Origin: Branchiostoma lanceolatum | Lineage: Eukaryota > Chordata > Leptocardii > Amphioxiformes > Branchiostomatidae | DNA length: 64,000 bases | Assembly: GCF_035083965.1 (NCBI RefSeq) | Contig: NC_089735.1 | Span: 12,398,501 to 12,462,500 of the forward strand | Direction: 5' to 3' | In this document: positions 1 through 14,814 of the stretch, in pieces | How the letters are laid out: each line of letters opens with the position of its first letter | How positions within the stretch are numbered: position 1 is the stretch's first letter | The notes under the pieces: generated by a model | Told to the model about the DNA's origin: nothing | What the model saw: the letters and a program-made list of their open reading frames with translations, nothing else | Database searches by the model: none | Translations under genes and position numbers: made by a program

Positions 1-198
1 ATTTAATGGTAAAAAGGGAATAAATTGACAATTACGAATAAAATAAATGCATTGTTAGTTATTTTTATTATATATTGTGTAATTTGGATACTCATCGTGT
101 CCAAATAAATATGATAAAAATCGCAATTTTATCAGGCATTAAAATACTTACGTTAGAAGCCTTTCAGTAGTTCGCGAAATTACCCACTATGCTTTGCT

Positions 199-225
199 CC
201 TCCTTTCGCCATTTTGCACTGAAAG
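199..225 (+). promoter_or_regulatory. RPL34 TOP-like non-coding first exon
   Basis: A pyrimidine run (CTCCTCCTTTCG) is followed by CCATTTTGC and ends at AAAG|GTAAAG, a good donor. The matching acceptor is GGCGCAG at 393-399, just ahead of the start codon in CCATGG. A cap-site oligopyrimidine tract and a short non-coding first exon are typical of ribosomal protein genes under growth control. The exact cap base is inferred. Confidence 0.6.
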
Positions 226-401
226 GTAAAGTATCCATATTTGAACGGACGTTTAAAATCCACCGTAATCCGACAGTTTGCCGTGTTTTTATTTCATAAA
301 CACAACATGATACGTGCATAAAATGTTGAACTGTCGGTTAGTATTGAATTTGGACGTCTATGTGACATTGATGTTATTTTACGCCTAGATTTGGCGCAGC
401 C

Positions 402-2834
<2,433 letters not shown>

Positions 2835-2857
2835 ACAGGACAACAACGTGTAGACAA

Positions 2858-2863
2858 AATAAA
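2858..2863 (+). promoter_or_regulatory. RPL34: RPL34 poly(A) signal AATAAA
   Basis: AATAAA lies 24 nt after the RPL34 stop codon and is followed by a T/G-rich stretch. This gives the very short 3' UTR usual for ribosomal protein mRNAs. Confidence 0.8.
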
Positions 2864-4325
2864 CACAACAAACAAACCTCTGTTGCCTGTGTTTTATTGT
2901 TAGTTAGAGTTGAAATCCTCCCATACCATAAGGTGTATAGGGCGGTGCCCATCCCCATTTCATAGCCCTGGGCCACACTGTGGTGCAATCACTGCAGCAG
3001 GGGGCTAGTCCACTGGCAGTGGAGTGTGTTTAACTTCCATACTGTTTCATAAGTATGTACCATTTTTATGAAGTCTTTGGTATGAATCAATGTGCCTCTT
3101 GTCCAGAGGTGTCCTACCCGGGAGTTGAACTCGGGCCTTCTGGTTCCAAGTAATTTGAACTAGGTGTGGTAAGTGACAAAGGCGCAGACCACTACACCAC
3201 AGGGACACCCTGCATTTTATTGTAATGTAGGCTTATTGCCTTGCAGTTTATCATTCTCGAGAACTAAGCTGAGAGATCACCTTACTGGTATATGTCGAGA
3301 TTCCATATTTGTGAGCATATATGACAGGTGAAGCATATCTGCATGTTGACTCAACATTGACCCTTACATGTATGCCGCCTCTGTCTACATTACCTCAATA
3401 AAAAAGCAGACTGGGCCAAGTTGCATTTTCCATGTAGGAACCAAGGTGATGTAGGAATAAAGGTGTAAGCACAATGATTATTCAGTCATACATTAGGATA
3501 GCTGCAATACAGATATTATCCCAAAGGTACTTTGTTTTTACACAAAAGATGGCAAGGGCAAGACTATCAGCAAACCACTATAAGTATTCCAACACCTCTG
3601 TATATGCAGCAGGGCTTGGCGTTCATTTTTGGAAATACATGTAAATGCACTAAACCTAAAATTTAGGTGCACAGAAAATTGTGCTGCAACGTCATCACAA
3701 ACTTCAAAATATTCAACACATCAAACAACAAAGGTTTTGTCAATTTTTTCCGCAAATAGATGTCGAGAATAAGCTGTATACTAGTGTACATTAGTACCTG
3801 GCTGAAGTTCACCATTCACGGGCCCCTAGACTTTCAGTGGTCAACATATAAGAAAAAGGCTGTTAAAAGTCACCTACCTGAAGTTTAGATCATGGAAAAC
3901 TCACATTGGCAGCGTAGTCTGACCTCTAAAGTGTCAATCTAATGAGTTTCGCCGATTTTCCACCGGCGCAAACTGGTGAAATTCTATCAAAACATGGCGA
4001 GATGACCTTTGACCCCCCTTCACAAGACCTGATCACATCCAAACTACACCTATTTCAAAGTGTACCGGACACTTCAAACATGGCTACAACCCTTACCTGT
4101 CAATTCCAGCTCAAAAACACCAACATATCCAACAAAGAGGCCTCCTACAGCTACTTTTAACAAGCATATACAAGGCGATTTCATTAAAATGGACCTTTTG
4201 CGCATGACTGTAATCGTGACCTTTGGCCACCTCTAGGTACATAATAGTACACAAATATCTAGGTGAGCCTACAGTATACAATAAGGTTCACTAAAGTAAA
4301 TGTGTACCAAGTATATCTAGCCCTG
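2864..4325. other. intergenic: RPL34 to sialyltransferase gene A
   Basis: No coding exon seen. It holds the tRNA-like SINE head at 3108-3210. From about 3480 on it holds sequence resembling the 3' flanks of gene B (around 10,080) and gene C (around 15,660), marked by CACAAA-GATGGCA and AGCAAACC blocks. This suggests the tandem duplication unit reaches past the stop codons. Confidence 0.6.
3108..3210 (-). mobile_element. tRNA-derived SINE head
   Basis: Read on the minus strand it shows an A-box-like TGGTGTAGTGG and a B-box-like GAGTTCAACTCC. The ends GTGTCC and GGACAC could pair as an acceptor stem. The middle (CTTGGAACCAGA-GG) matches the SINE at 29.9 kb. The insert between the boxes is too long for a working tRNA, so I read it as a SINE remnant. 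Confidence 0.6.
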
Positions 4326-7300
4326 TCAGGTGAAGATGTCCAGTGTCTCATTCTGCCCGTTGTACCAGTATATGATCCCCTCCTCATGTAAGGTCTTCCA
4401 CGTGTTCTGCTCATTCATGTGGTTGTGATAGGACTTCTTCATATCTTCAATGGTCCAGTGCCTGGGGTCATCAAAGTAGTATAGTGGAAACCTGTTATGG
4501 ATGAAACAGACGTGATGAGATTATAATGATTTTAAGATTCTCGGTGCATTCTTATTGAATCTCTGATTCTGAGGTACCTGACAAGTCTTTGACAGGACAT
4601 CTATGCCAAGTCAGAGAGGGGACCAATCCCTATTCTTCTACTCATTCTCGAAAACTTCGTGGTACCCATAGACTAGTCTCTACCAGACTAACCGCGTCGG
4701 AAATAGAGAGAGCACTTGCCGGGGGACTTTGGCCATGGAGGATAACATTCCCATCCGCAGTCTAGGGTTGCCTATTGGACCCTCTCTCCGTAGCCGACTC
4801 CCTTCATACTATTTACCCTATTTGGCCAATTTCTACTATTTTCTCAGCGACCCGCGGAGACTGGTAGAGGCTACCCATCGACTACTTTAGTAACTCACCT
4901 TGCGTCATACCCAAAGCCGTACACGCTGACATGGTCGCAAAGTTGAAGGGCAAGGATGACTGTAAGGAAGCCTGTGGTTGGCCGAAATGCTCGTGACGTA
5001 TTGAGGTATCTTGAGAACGCATACCGAATGAAATCGGGATGGAGCACCTTAACAGTGGTCTCGTTGACGTTGGGATTCAGCGGAAAATTATGCCTTGAAA
5101 ATATGAGAAGTTGCAAAGGAAGTAAGAAGCTAATATTGAGCTTTTAGAGCAAACTCAAGTCACAGATTAATGTCTTTTTTTCTTATCCAAATGAATTACC
5201 ATTCCGTGCACGATAGATACCACTACCGTTCAGTATTCCATAGTTTAACATAACATTCTCCTTTGGGGCGTGTTTTCCATACATATAACGTTTTATATTT
5301 ACCTAAAGATGGTCTCTTACCGTGAAGATTTCGTCACTAGCGTTACGATCCGCCGTTCGGCCAGCCAGGCTTCCATGTAGTCTATATCAAAACTCTTAAA
5401 CGGGATGTAGAGTTGCAGAGAGTCCTATAATAGTACCAAAATAACGTAGGAATGAAGGTTATTATCTTCGCCGAGTACTTGTACTCGGAGAAGATTAGGC
5501 AAAAAAAGTGACGGAAACGTTAATGGATCTTCATGATTTTTTGCAGGTGTATAGATGTTGTGAAAACGGAGGTCAAGTTTAAAAATGGTTCCCCTGGCAT
5601 TTTCCGTCGGTACTGCAGCGGGCTTTGTCTGGATGTGTATTTGTATGTCGCCAGCATAACTCGAGAAGCTGTTGATGGATCTGTATGATATTTAATGGAT
5701 GCGTAGGGTTTACAGAAAGCGGGTGCTGCAGCGGATCGGAGCTTCAAAGTTTTGGGGCATATTTTCTGAAAGTGCTATGGTCATGATTTTTGTGTGGTAG
5801 ATAGTTCATGCCACAGAAAGTAAGTCCTGTAAATTTGGGCCCCCCTAGCGGCTTGTTTAGAACTGCAGGGGGTGTTTTTGTTTTTACATTCGGAAATGAA
5901 TAACTTGAGAAGGGGTCGACAGATCGTCGTGATGTTTGGTTAGTAGAGAGCTTAGTTGGCACTTTACATAATCATTGACTAATTATGCAAATCAGGAGGT
6001 TATTTGCATAATTAGTAAGGAAAGTTTGTTAACCCACTGCATTTCATTATGGGACAGTGTTAGGTCATGTAAACAGATGGCCTTGCATAAACGTACATGT
6101 AGGTCAAATAAATAAACAGATGAGGCACCCACTTTTCTCCAAGCAGAGGTGTGGGTCCAGCTGATTTTTAACGTGTTCAGTTCAGGCATTTTTTGTTCAA
6201 CACGGTTGGCGACATAACTAAAAGAGGACAATATAGAAAGCCTGACAAAAACACCTAAACACGTCAAAAACCAGCCAGACCCACTCCTCTGCTTGGAGAG
6301 TACACTGCACCAAAACTGCACCACTGCTAGGTGCGGAAAAGTCACATGTACTATGTCATTCAAGATGTATACGATATGGAATAAAGACTTATTCTATTCA
6401 TATATATTGACTGTGCCATTTCATCATCACTTTCAACTTACGACACTGCAATATCGAACCTTTGTGGCCCATATAATATCAACATACTCATATTTTTTCA
6501 TGACCAGTTATAACGTATATCAGCACACTAGACACATATACTAGTCCCGTACCACCAAATGATTTTCAACCCTTTCTAGACTGGACTCATTTGCCCCATC
6601 ATAACTTCCAAATGGTATGGTGCATGATCAAATTTACAGGGGGTGATAAGCATGTAAATAATTATCACTCTCCATAGTAAGCCTTGATTATTTGGCGAAG
6701 ATAATGTGTTCGTGGAACTCTAGTTTTTTCTATCATTTCATTCCTTTCTATTCTACTTCATTTGCATTGCAAGGATACAATACAGATTGAGCGACTGCTG
6801 GTATCGTGCACTACACATTACAGATGTACATGTACATCTCAGAAAAGGAATACAGAACACAGAAGCGATACATATTACAAAATTAGAATTCAAGTTAAAA
6901 CATAATTTGCAAAATAAGGGGAAGAGTATGCTTCTTGGCAAACGTATGAGGGAATAAAGATAATATTTATCCAATGGGACACCGACTGGATATATTTGTA
7001 ACATACTTTTTCAGTATCGATCGTGGTTTGATTCTATGCAACAGTCGGTTTCTCAGAGTGGACCGGGTAAACTTACAGATACAGCTAAATCTGGATCTCG
7101 ATTGTGCGACTCGGGGTAGAAGCTGTAGAAGGAGATTTTCCGCCCAACATCTTCCGCAAAGTTCTGAATGTGTGCTCGGTTGACCCTGGGGACAGAAAAT
7201 TTTTTGTCAGTACGGAAACGTTTGAAATAACGAAATAGTACCAGGAAGGTAACGCTTGCCAAGGTCGGGGGATATTTCATTCCTACCTGAAGACATAGTC

Positions 7301-9164
7301 GTGGGCATCTATCTCTGTTCCCCTCTTCGAGCCCTTCATTACCCCACCCGAGCCGACCACTGCACATCGTACGCACTGCCTTCGGGGATCCTCGGTCACA
7401 CTCGGGCCGAAGATGTCTGGATTCTTCAGTGTTCTGACCATCAGGTCAACAGCTGCATTGGAAACACAAAGACATCATGATTGTAGCGTCTGTGTTAAAA
7501 AAAAAAAGACCAACAAAACTTAGTGCAGGTAAACTGGATCTTTTCAGATATTTCTGAAGTCTGCCTGCACCTACTATGCACGAGCCCTGTGCTGGGTAAT
7601 TGTGTATTTTCGTTTGCTGCGCTAATCGTTACCAAGGGTAAAATACTAGATTGAAATGTTGCCTTTACAAGTTACAGTTTCAACTTTGATTCATGCTTTT
7701 CTAAAGAGTGGTGCAGGCATAATTTGTCCGGTGAATAGCATTTAGATAAACGTATATTTCAAAGCCTGCAAGCAGATGTTTGGGGAAATGTTACCTGTTT
7801 TGTTTTCCTGCCGGTAGCCGAACGGAAGTTCATAGTACGTCATGTGTTCTATCCAATACGCAGGATCAATATCGTCCAGGTCCATGAACAGCTTAACGTC
7901 CTCTACAAACCGGCTCCTGAACCAGGCTGATGTGTTCGCCTTCTGACGGAGACTTGAGGGGCATTCCTAGAGGGGGGTGTAGATGAAGGGGGGTGTTGAT
8001 GAGGGGGGGGGGGTCAAGATGTAACTGTCAACGCAAGACTTCAAATTTTGGCACTTCCATCTCAGTCATAAACTACGAATCGATAATCGATGAAGAATTG
8101 TTTTCCATATGCCGGGGATATGACAGCTGTAAGTGATGTAGTGGTGACAACAGCTGCATGGCAAACTTTTGTACTGCACACTTCTATCCGCGATTTAATG
8201 TTTAAAGAAAAGTAGTAGAAACTATTTGTTTTTAAACGTTCCATCGCGGATACGTTCTATCACTTCCAAAGTGCCAAAATTGTCAATCTGAAAACATATT
8301 TTGAAAGCTGACACCTTCCGGCATCTCACTGGCGAGTTTGCTTTGTTAGATTTAGTCGTTCACGCAACTTAGAAAGAAACTTGTCGGGTCATGGCTGATT
8401 TGAATCTGAGTTTCAATGCGATCGATTCGTCGGGGTGAACATGTGGTCACGGATGTTACAATCACTTACTGAAATTCTGTGACGTGGCTCCTTGGTAAAC
8501 GCCATGTCGGCGACTTCCGGCCAAGTCAATACTGGCGGAATCAGCATCTCGAGCGAGTCGCCCCCATGGTCCCCCCAAAACTGATCCTCGGCGGTCTCAG
8601 ACTGATTCTTGGGGCTCAGTTCGACCGTGTTCCTCATGGCAGCAGCATCGACCCTGTAATTGTATGTGCGTTTACAGTGCGTGTGTGTGTTAATTAAGAG
8701 TTAATCAATAGTAATCATACATGCGATATGAACATCTAAAACTACAAATATCAGTACCAACATTACAGGTTACGTAGTACATTATATATTCAGGATGAAG
8801 GAATGACACTTTGTTTTGTTGACTCTGTAATTGACGTCCTAATCTGTATGATCTTTAACCTTTGGCTTTATAATGACCATATATGCCATTAGCAAAACCA
8901 CGAGATACATGATTACATGTTCATTTTACAAAAGAAAGCCAAAACTTAGAAACAAAATCCAGGATCAACCATATACTATATGAACAATTAGATATACAGT
9001 ATGTGCTATTTGGTACTGAATTTTACTTACCTTATGCCAATGGGTGAAACCGCCATAATAATGCTCTTACCGATTCGTAGCGTTATGACCAGATAGAGCA
9101 ACAACGCGAGGACAACACATAGTTGGATCCATCTTCGAGAAGACTGGTATAAAATCCGCCACAT
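4326..9164 (-). CDS. sialyltransferase copy A, ST6GalNAc-I/II-like (GT29)
   Basis: Likely transfers sialic acid from CMP-Neu5Ac in alpha-2,6 linkage to O-glycan GalNAc in the Golgi; donor and acceptor are inferred from family. Coding exons in transcript order: 9031-9164, 8470-8653, 7795-7966, 7287-7452, 7077-7185, 5321-5424, 4899-5093, 4326-4491; 409 aa. Residues 12-30 form one membrane anchor after a short cytosolic tail (type II). The L motif starts at Cys193 ([16 protein letters not shown], then IDAHDYVFR). The S motif runs about 306-345 ([21 protein letters not shown], with Cys342). Motif III is YYFD at 359-362. The VS motif HX4E is His377-Glu382. [14 protein letters not shown] favours ST6GalNAc1/2 over ST3Gal. 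It lacks two residues in exon 5 that B and C have (HIQNF for HIQ-x-KF, and one Gln). First of three tandem paralogues. Confidence 0.88.
4671..4873. mobile_element. MITE with CTCTACCAGWCT inverted ends, intron 7 of gene A
   Basis: Starts with TAGTCTCTACCAGACT and ends with the inverse, AGACTGGTAGAGGCTA. It is flanked by TACCCATA on the left and TACCCATC on the right. Gene B has the uninterrupted site (GGTACCCATATACTAC at about 10,705-10,720), so an empty site is seen in the same window. A second copy is at 44149-44356. Confidence 0.8.
6135..6302. mobile_element. MITE, family with TCTCCAAGCAGAGG ends, in intron 5 of gene A
   Basis: The left end TCTCCAAGCAGAGGTGTGGG is matched by an inverted right end (CCCACTCCTCTGCTTGGAGA). 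Subterminal TTTTTAACGTGTT pairs with AACACGTCAAAAA. Two relatives are at 39704-39883 and 50318-50560. Confidence 0.8.
8178..8442. repeat. truncated hairpin element (right arm plus loop) in intron 2 of gene A
   Basis: Matches the loop and right arm of the long hairpin in gene B (13,668-14,097): ATCCGCGATTTAA, loop AAAGAAAAGTAGT, CGGATACGTTCTATCAC, then the outer part ending CGATTCGTCGGGGTG. Most of the left arm is missing. It ends 28 bases from exon 2. Confidence 0.75.
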
Positions 9165-10342
9165 ACTTTGTGTGCGGGAAACGTTCGACTACGGGCTGGA
9201 AGAACGAAAATACGACAGCCAATATCGTGGATTTAAGACAATACAATACAACTGTACATGTAAGGGCCAATTTTCCCAATACTGTGATCTTTTCAAAAGC
9301 GCCTCGGTGAATACCATTCAAAACACACATTTTTTTGTTTTCCCAATACTGTACTCATTTGGCTTGCGCCAGCTGTTTCCTCCATATGTGCACGTACATA
9401 CCAAGGCTCTGGGGATAAGTTAGCTGTAGCCAAGGTGTCGATGATTTCGTTTTGGCCTCAGTTATAACAATACCTTAATGTTGTTTAGAATCTTAGATAC
9501 TGAATTTGTTTGACAAGTCGGAAGGATTTTTTGCCGTTGAAAGGCCTACAAATTCCCGACCTGACTGAACGTGCAGATCGAGTCTAAAGCACATCTAATT
9601 CCTTAGAAGAGTTGACTAAGAAAATATATCTTTTTATGTGTATGATGAAGATGTTATTTTACAATTTTATTACAATCAAAACCCCGTGGGTATACCGATT
9701 ATGAGGACCAACTTTGTAAAGAATATCGTTATATAGCATACAAACGTACGATGATCTTATCCAAACAATACCCCTGCGAAGCTAAATCCCAGGTATTGGA
9801 TCCATGTTTTTCTTCTAACAATCGGTAGAGAGCACTGTACTCTTTTTAAGATGGCAGAAAAATATTCAAAAATACGAAAGCAGAAGCAGATCATGTTTAG
9901 ACAAAACTTGTAATTTGTCAAGCACAATCATTATAAATGCTTCTTTGTGATGATATTGCACAGGGTGTTTATTTGGTGCAAATGTATATATCCATTCAAT
10001 AATATCATCGTCGTTGAATATAATCAGATAATGTTGCATTTTGATGTCATAAGCACTTTAAGATAGCTTCAATACGAATCTTGTCCCCATTATACTATTG
10101 GGTATAATTTCCACAAAGATGGCACGGATATAATTAATTGTAAAGAACACAAGGTCAAGAATCTCAGCAAACCTGTTATGTTAAGAATATGCTGTGTACC
10201 AGTGTAAATAAGTACCTTTACGTGTGTAAACCTACACAAATATCTAGGTGCTCCCACAGTTTAAAATAAGGTATATAATTTCGAGTGCTGAAAGGTGCCA
10301 TTTTAGATGCACAAAAGTGCATGATGCACCACATATGCCCTA
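9165..10342. other. upstream flank of gene A, repeated before B and C
   Basis: No coding exon. The block around 9,340-9,950 (TTGGCTTGCGCCAGCTGTTTC, then CAATCGGTAGAGAGCACTGTA and GGCAGAAAAA) recurs upstream of gene B (14,940-15,430). In more diverged form it recurs upstream of gene C (20,870-21,720). The promoters were therefore duplicated with the genes. From about 10,080 the 3' flank of gene B begins. Confidence 0.65.
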
Positions 10343-13300
10343 TCAAGTGAAGGAGTCTGGATCCAGCGTCTCATTCTGCCCGTTGTACCAGTATATGATC
10401 CCCTCCTCATGTAAGGTCTTCCACGTGTTCTGCTCATCCATGTGGTTGTGAGCGGACGTCTTCATATCTTCCATGGTCCAGTGCCTGGGGTCATCAAAGT
10501 AGTATAGTGGAAACCTGTTATGGATGAAACAGACGTGATAAGATTATTATGATATCAAGATTCTCGGTGCATTCTTATTGAATCTCTGATTCTGAAGTAT
10601 CTGACACGTCTTTGACAGGACATCTATGCCAAGTCAGATAGCCATCAGATAGGGGACCGATGCCTATTCCTTTACACATTCCTACTCATTCCCGAAAACT
10701 TCGTGGTACCCATATACTACTTTAGTAACTCACCTTGCGTCATACCCAAAGCCGTACACGCTGACATGGTCGCAAAGTTGAAGGGCAAGGATGACTGTAA
10801 GGAAGCCTGTGGTTGGCCGAGATGCACGTGACGTATTGAGGTAGCGTGAGAACGCATACCGAATGAAATCGGGATGGAGCACCTTAACAGTGGTCTCGTT
10901 GACGTTGGGATTCAGCGGAAAATTATGCCTTGAAAATATGAGAAGTTGCAGTATTATTAGTAAGAAGCTAGTATTGAGCTTTTAGAGCAAACTCATGTCA
11001 CAGATTAATGTCTAGTTTTCTTATCCAAATGAATTACCATTCCGTGCAAGATAGATACCACTACCGTTCAGTATTCCATAGTTTAACGTAACATTCTCCT
11101 TTGGGGCGTGTTTTCCATAGATATAACGTTTTATATTTACCTAAAGATGGTCTCTTACCGTGAAGATTTCGTCACTAGCGTTACGATCCGCCGTTCGGTC
11201 AGCCAGGCTGCCATGTAGTCTATATCAAAACTCTTAAACGGGAGGTAGAGTTGCAGAGAGTCCTATAAAAGTAGGGGGAAAGTGGGATAACGTGGGCATA
11301 AAGGTTATTTCTCTATCATTTCATTCATTTCTATTATTTTACTTCATTTAGATGGCTAAAGAAGGATATGATGCACATGGAGCACATACAGCGACTGCTG
11401 GTATAGGTCTACTACACAATATACATTACAGAACGCAGAAGTAATGACTATTGCAAGATTAGAATTGTTCAACTTAAAACATAATTTGCAAAATAATGAT
11501 AAGAGAGGCGTATGCTTCTCGGCAAACGTATGAGGGAATACAGATTATATATTTATCCAATGGGACACCGACTGGATATATTTGTAACATACTTTTTCAG
11601 TATCGATCGTGGTTTGATTCTATGCAACAGTCGGTTTCTCAGAGTGGGTTAACTTACAGATACAGCTAAGTTTGGGTCCTGTCGGTGGTGCGACTCGGGG
11701 TAGAAGCTGTAGAAGGAGATTTTCTGTCCTACATCTTCCGCAAACTTCTCCTGAATGTGTGCACGGTTTACCCTGGGGACACAAAATTTTGTCAATACGG
11801 AAACGTTTGAAATAACGAAATAGTACCAGGTAGGTAACGCTTGCCAAGGTCGGGGGATATTTCATTCCTACCTGAAGACATAGTCGTGTGCATCTATCTC
11901 TGTCCCCCTCTTCGAACCCTTCATTACCCCACCCGAGCCGACCACTGCACATCGTACGCACTGCTTTCGGGGATCCTCGGTCACACTCGGGCCGAAGATG
12001 TCTGGATTCTTCAGTGTTCTGACCATCAGGTCAACAGCTGCATTGGAAACACAAAGCCATCGATATCGTGATTGTAGCGTCTGTGTTAACAAAAAGACCA
12101 AGAAAACTTAGTGCAGGTAAAGTGGTAAAGTGGATCTTTTCAGGTATTTCTGAAGTCTGCCTGCACCTACTATGCACGAGTCCTGTGCTGGGTAATTGTG
12201 TATTTTCGTTTGCTGCACTAATCGTTACCAAGGGTAAAATACTAGATTGAAATGTTGCCTTTACAAGTTACAGTTTCAACTATGATTCATGCTTTTCTAA
12301 AGAGTGGTGCAGGCATAATTTGTACAGTGCAGGCATATAGATAAACGTATATTTCAAACCCTGCAAGCAGATGTTGGGAAAATGTTACCTGTTTTGTTTT
12401 CCTGCCGGTAGCCGAACGGAAGTTCATAGTACGTCATGTGTTCTATCCAATACGCAGGATCAATATCGTCCAGGTCCATGAACAGCTTAACGTCCTCTAC
12501 AAACCGGCTCCTGAACCAGGCTGATGTGTTCGCCTTCTGACGGAGACTTGAGGGGCATTCCTGGAGGGGGGAGAGGTGAAGGTAGTCGAGATGTACCTGT
12601 CAACGTAAGACTTCAAATTTTGGCACTTCCATCTCAGTCATAAGCTACGAATCGAGAACTGTCAGGACCCCTATCGCTCGATTGGTTGGCTCGCTCGCGA
12701 AGGGGCCCTGCTCTTTAGCCCGGTAGACACCGTTCTGGCGACGTTACTAACAGTTGCTCATGAATAATTAATGAGCTATCCTTATTTGGCACAATTTGGC
12801 GGTTAATTTGTTCTGAACCTGAAGTAACAATGTGAGACGTAACTAGATTGGTTGATAGCTTCCCAGCGTCCTTTGCGCTTTTGCTCTAGATGAGGTTTAG
12901 CAAACCCTCTGATAGGCTGAAGCTGTTTTGGTGGCGACGGCCCCAGAACCGTGTCTACCGGGGCTAAAGAGCAGGGCCCCTACGCGAGCGAGCCAACGAA
13001 TCGAGTGATAGGGGTCCTGCTTTTAGGAGGGTGAGAACTGTACGCCCTGAATTGTTTTCCATATGCCGGAGATATGACAGCTGTAATGTAGTGATGACAA
13101 CAGCTGCATGGCAAACTTTGGTAGTGCACACTTCGATATAGATTAAGGTTGGCAACCTATATTAACGACCCATTCGTACATGCAAGTGTCTTTTTTTACA
13201 AATAGAAAAGTTACAGATTTCCCTGAGAGAAATCTTACCTTACCTTACTTGAGTTGCTTTTATGCCAATCAATGTTTGTTCCTAAGAACTAGAGCAATGT

Positions 13301-14814
13301 ACATTGCAAAACGCATATAATACAAAATTCTTCTCTCCGTTGTTCTGATTATACCATTTTATCATGCCTTTGTGATTAAGGTACATGTATTAGTAAAGTA
13401 ACGGGTCTGGGGGATCCGTTTTAGTGAGATATAAATGAAAGGTTTGACAGAAATCTTCATATCATGACGCATGGTAATAGATCAATGAACCCTGATGAGC
13501 CATGTAGAACGTATGCCCTCTTTAGTCCACCATGTGGACATAGGCACTGTGGAAAACAGACAAGCTGTCTATCATGTATACAGAGACTACTGGGGGACAC
13601 ACAGAGGGCGCCCTGACACTAGAATCAATCGCTGACATGGCTTCAGATCAACAGACCAGGATAAAACATCACCCCGACCAATCGATCGCATTGAAACTCA
13701 GATTCGAATCAGCCATGACCCGACAAATTGCCTCCCAGTTTGCTTTAGTGACTAAATCTGGCAAAACAAACTCGCCAGTGCGATGCTGGTTAAAATATGT
13801 TTTCAGATTGACGATTTTGGCACTTTGGAAGTGATAGAACGTATCCGCGATTTAACGTTTAAAGAAAAGTAGTAAAAACTATATTTTTTCAAACGTTAAA
13901 TCGCGGATACGTTCTATCACTTCCAAAGTGCCAAAAATGTCAATCTGCAAACATTTTTTGAAAGCTAACACCTTCCAGCATCTCACTGGCGAGTTTGTTT
14001 GGTCAGATTTAGTCGTTAACGCAACTTAGAAAGCAATTTGTCGGGTCATGGCTGATTTGAATCTGAGTTTCAATGCGATCGATTCGTCGGGGTGAACATG
14101 TGGTATGATGTTACAATCTCTTACTGAAATTCTGCGACGTGGCTCCTTGGTAAACGGCATGTCGGCGACTTCCGGCCAACTCAATACTGGCGGAATCAGC
14201 ATCTCGAGCGAGTCGCCCCCATGGTCCCCCCAAAACTGATTCTCGGCGTTCTCAGACTGATTCTTGGGTCTCAGTTCGGCCGTGTTCCTCATGGCAGCAG
14301 CATCGACCCTGTAATTGTATGTGCGTGTACAGTGCGCGCGTGTGTGTGTTAAGAGTTAATTAATAGTAATCATACATGCGATATGAACATCTAAAACTAC
14401 AACTATCACTACCATCATTACAGGTTACGTAGTACATTATTCAGGATGAAGGAATAACACTTTGTTTTGTTTTGTTGACTCTGAAACTGACGTCCTAATC
14501 TGCATGATCTTAAGCCTCTGGCTTTATAATGACCAAATATGCCATAAGCAAACCATGAGATACATGGTTACATGTTCATTTTGCAAAAGAAAGCCTAATC
14601 CTAGAAACAAAATCCAGGATCAACCATATACTATATGAACAATTGGATATATGTGCTATTTTGTACTGCTTTTTACTTACCTTATGTCAATGGGTGAAAC
14701 CGCCATGATAATGCTCTTGCCTATTCGTAGCGTCATGACAAGATAGAGCAACAACGCGAGGACAACACATAGTTGGATCCATCTTCGAGAAGACTGGTAC
14801 AAAATCCGCCACAT
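10343..14814 (-). CDS. sialyltransferase copy B, ST6GalNAc-I/II-like (GT29)
   Basis: Same architecture as copy A and the most similar to it. Coding exons in transcript order: 14681-14814, 14125-14308, 12389-12560, 11872-12037, 11658-11772, 11159-11262, 10734-10928, 10343-10514; 413 aa. Start [12 protein letters not shown], then one membrane anchor. The L motif ([20 protein letters not shown]), the S motif ([21 protein letters not shown]), YYFD and the VS motif HNHMDE are all intact. Exon 5 has [13 protein letters not shown] and ESHHRQDP, two residues more than A. The C-terminus, ETLDPDSFT, is two residues longer than A. Every splice site keeps GT/AG and phase, so the gene looks functional. 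Introns 2 and 1 carry a MITE and a long hairpin. Confidence 0.88.
12662..13032. mobile_element. MITE of about 370 bp with long inverted ends in intron 2 of gene B
   Basis: The left arm has CAGGACCCCTATC, GGCTCGCTCGCG, GGGCCCTGCTCTTTAGCCC and GGTAGACAC. The right arm holds the same pieces inverted, ending ATAGGGGTCCTG. GAGAACTG occurs directly on both sides (12654-12661 and 13033-13040), an 8-bp target duplication of hAT size. Genes A and C lack it here. Its core is related, in the opposite direction, to the element at 16379-16697. Confidence 0.85.
13668..14097. mobile_element. 430-bp hairpin element next to exon 2 of gene B
   Basis: Two arms of about 200 bp run from CACCCCGACCAATCGATCGC inward to GATTTAACGTTTAAAG, and back out from CAAACGTTAAATCGCGGATA to CGATCGATTCGTCGGGGTG. 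The inner 58 bp of each arm is near perfect. AACAT flanks both ends. Gene C has no insertion here, and gene A has only the loop and right arm. Confidence 0.8.

Noticed and set aside
3108..3210. Functional tRNA gene
   Set aside because: Box-like motifs and possible acceptor pairing exist, but the spacing is too long, no normal anticodon arm forms, and similar heads recur in SINEs.
9031..9060. Alternative donor inside exon 1 of the sialyltransferases (ATCGGTAAGAGC)
   Set aside because: It looks like a good donor in A and C, but splicing there puts exon 2 out of frame; in B it is changed to AGGCAAG.
13490..13520. Possible extra hammerhead (CTGATGAG)
   Set aside because: There is no GAAA with a closing stem II downstream; only GAACG is present.
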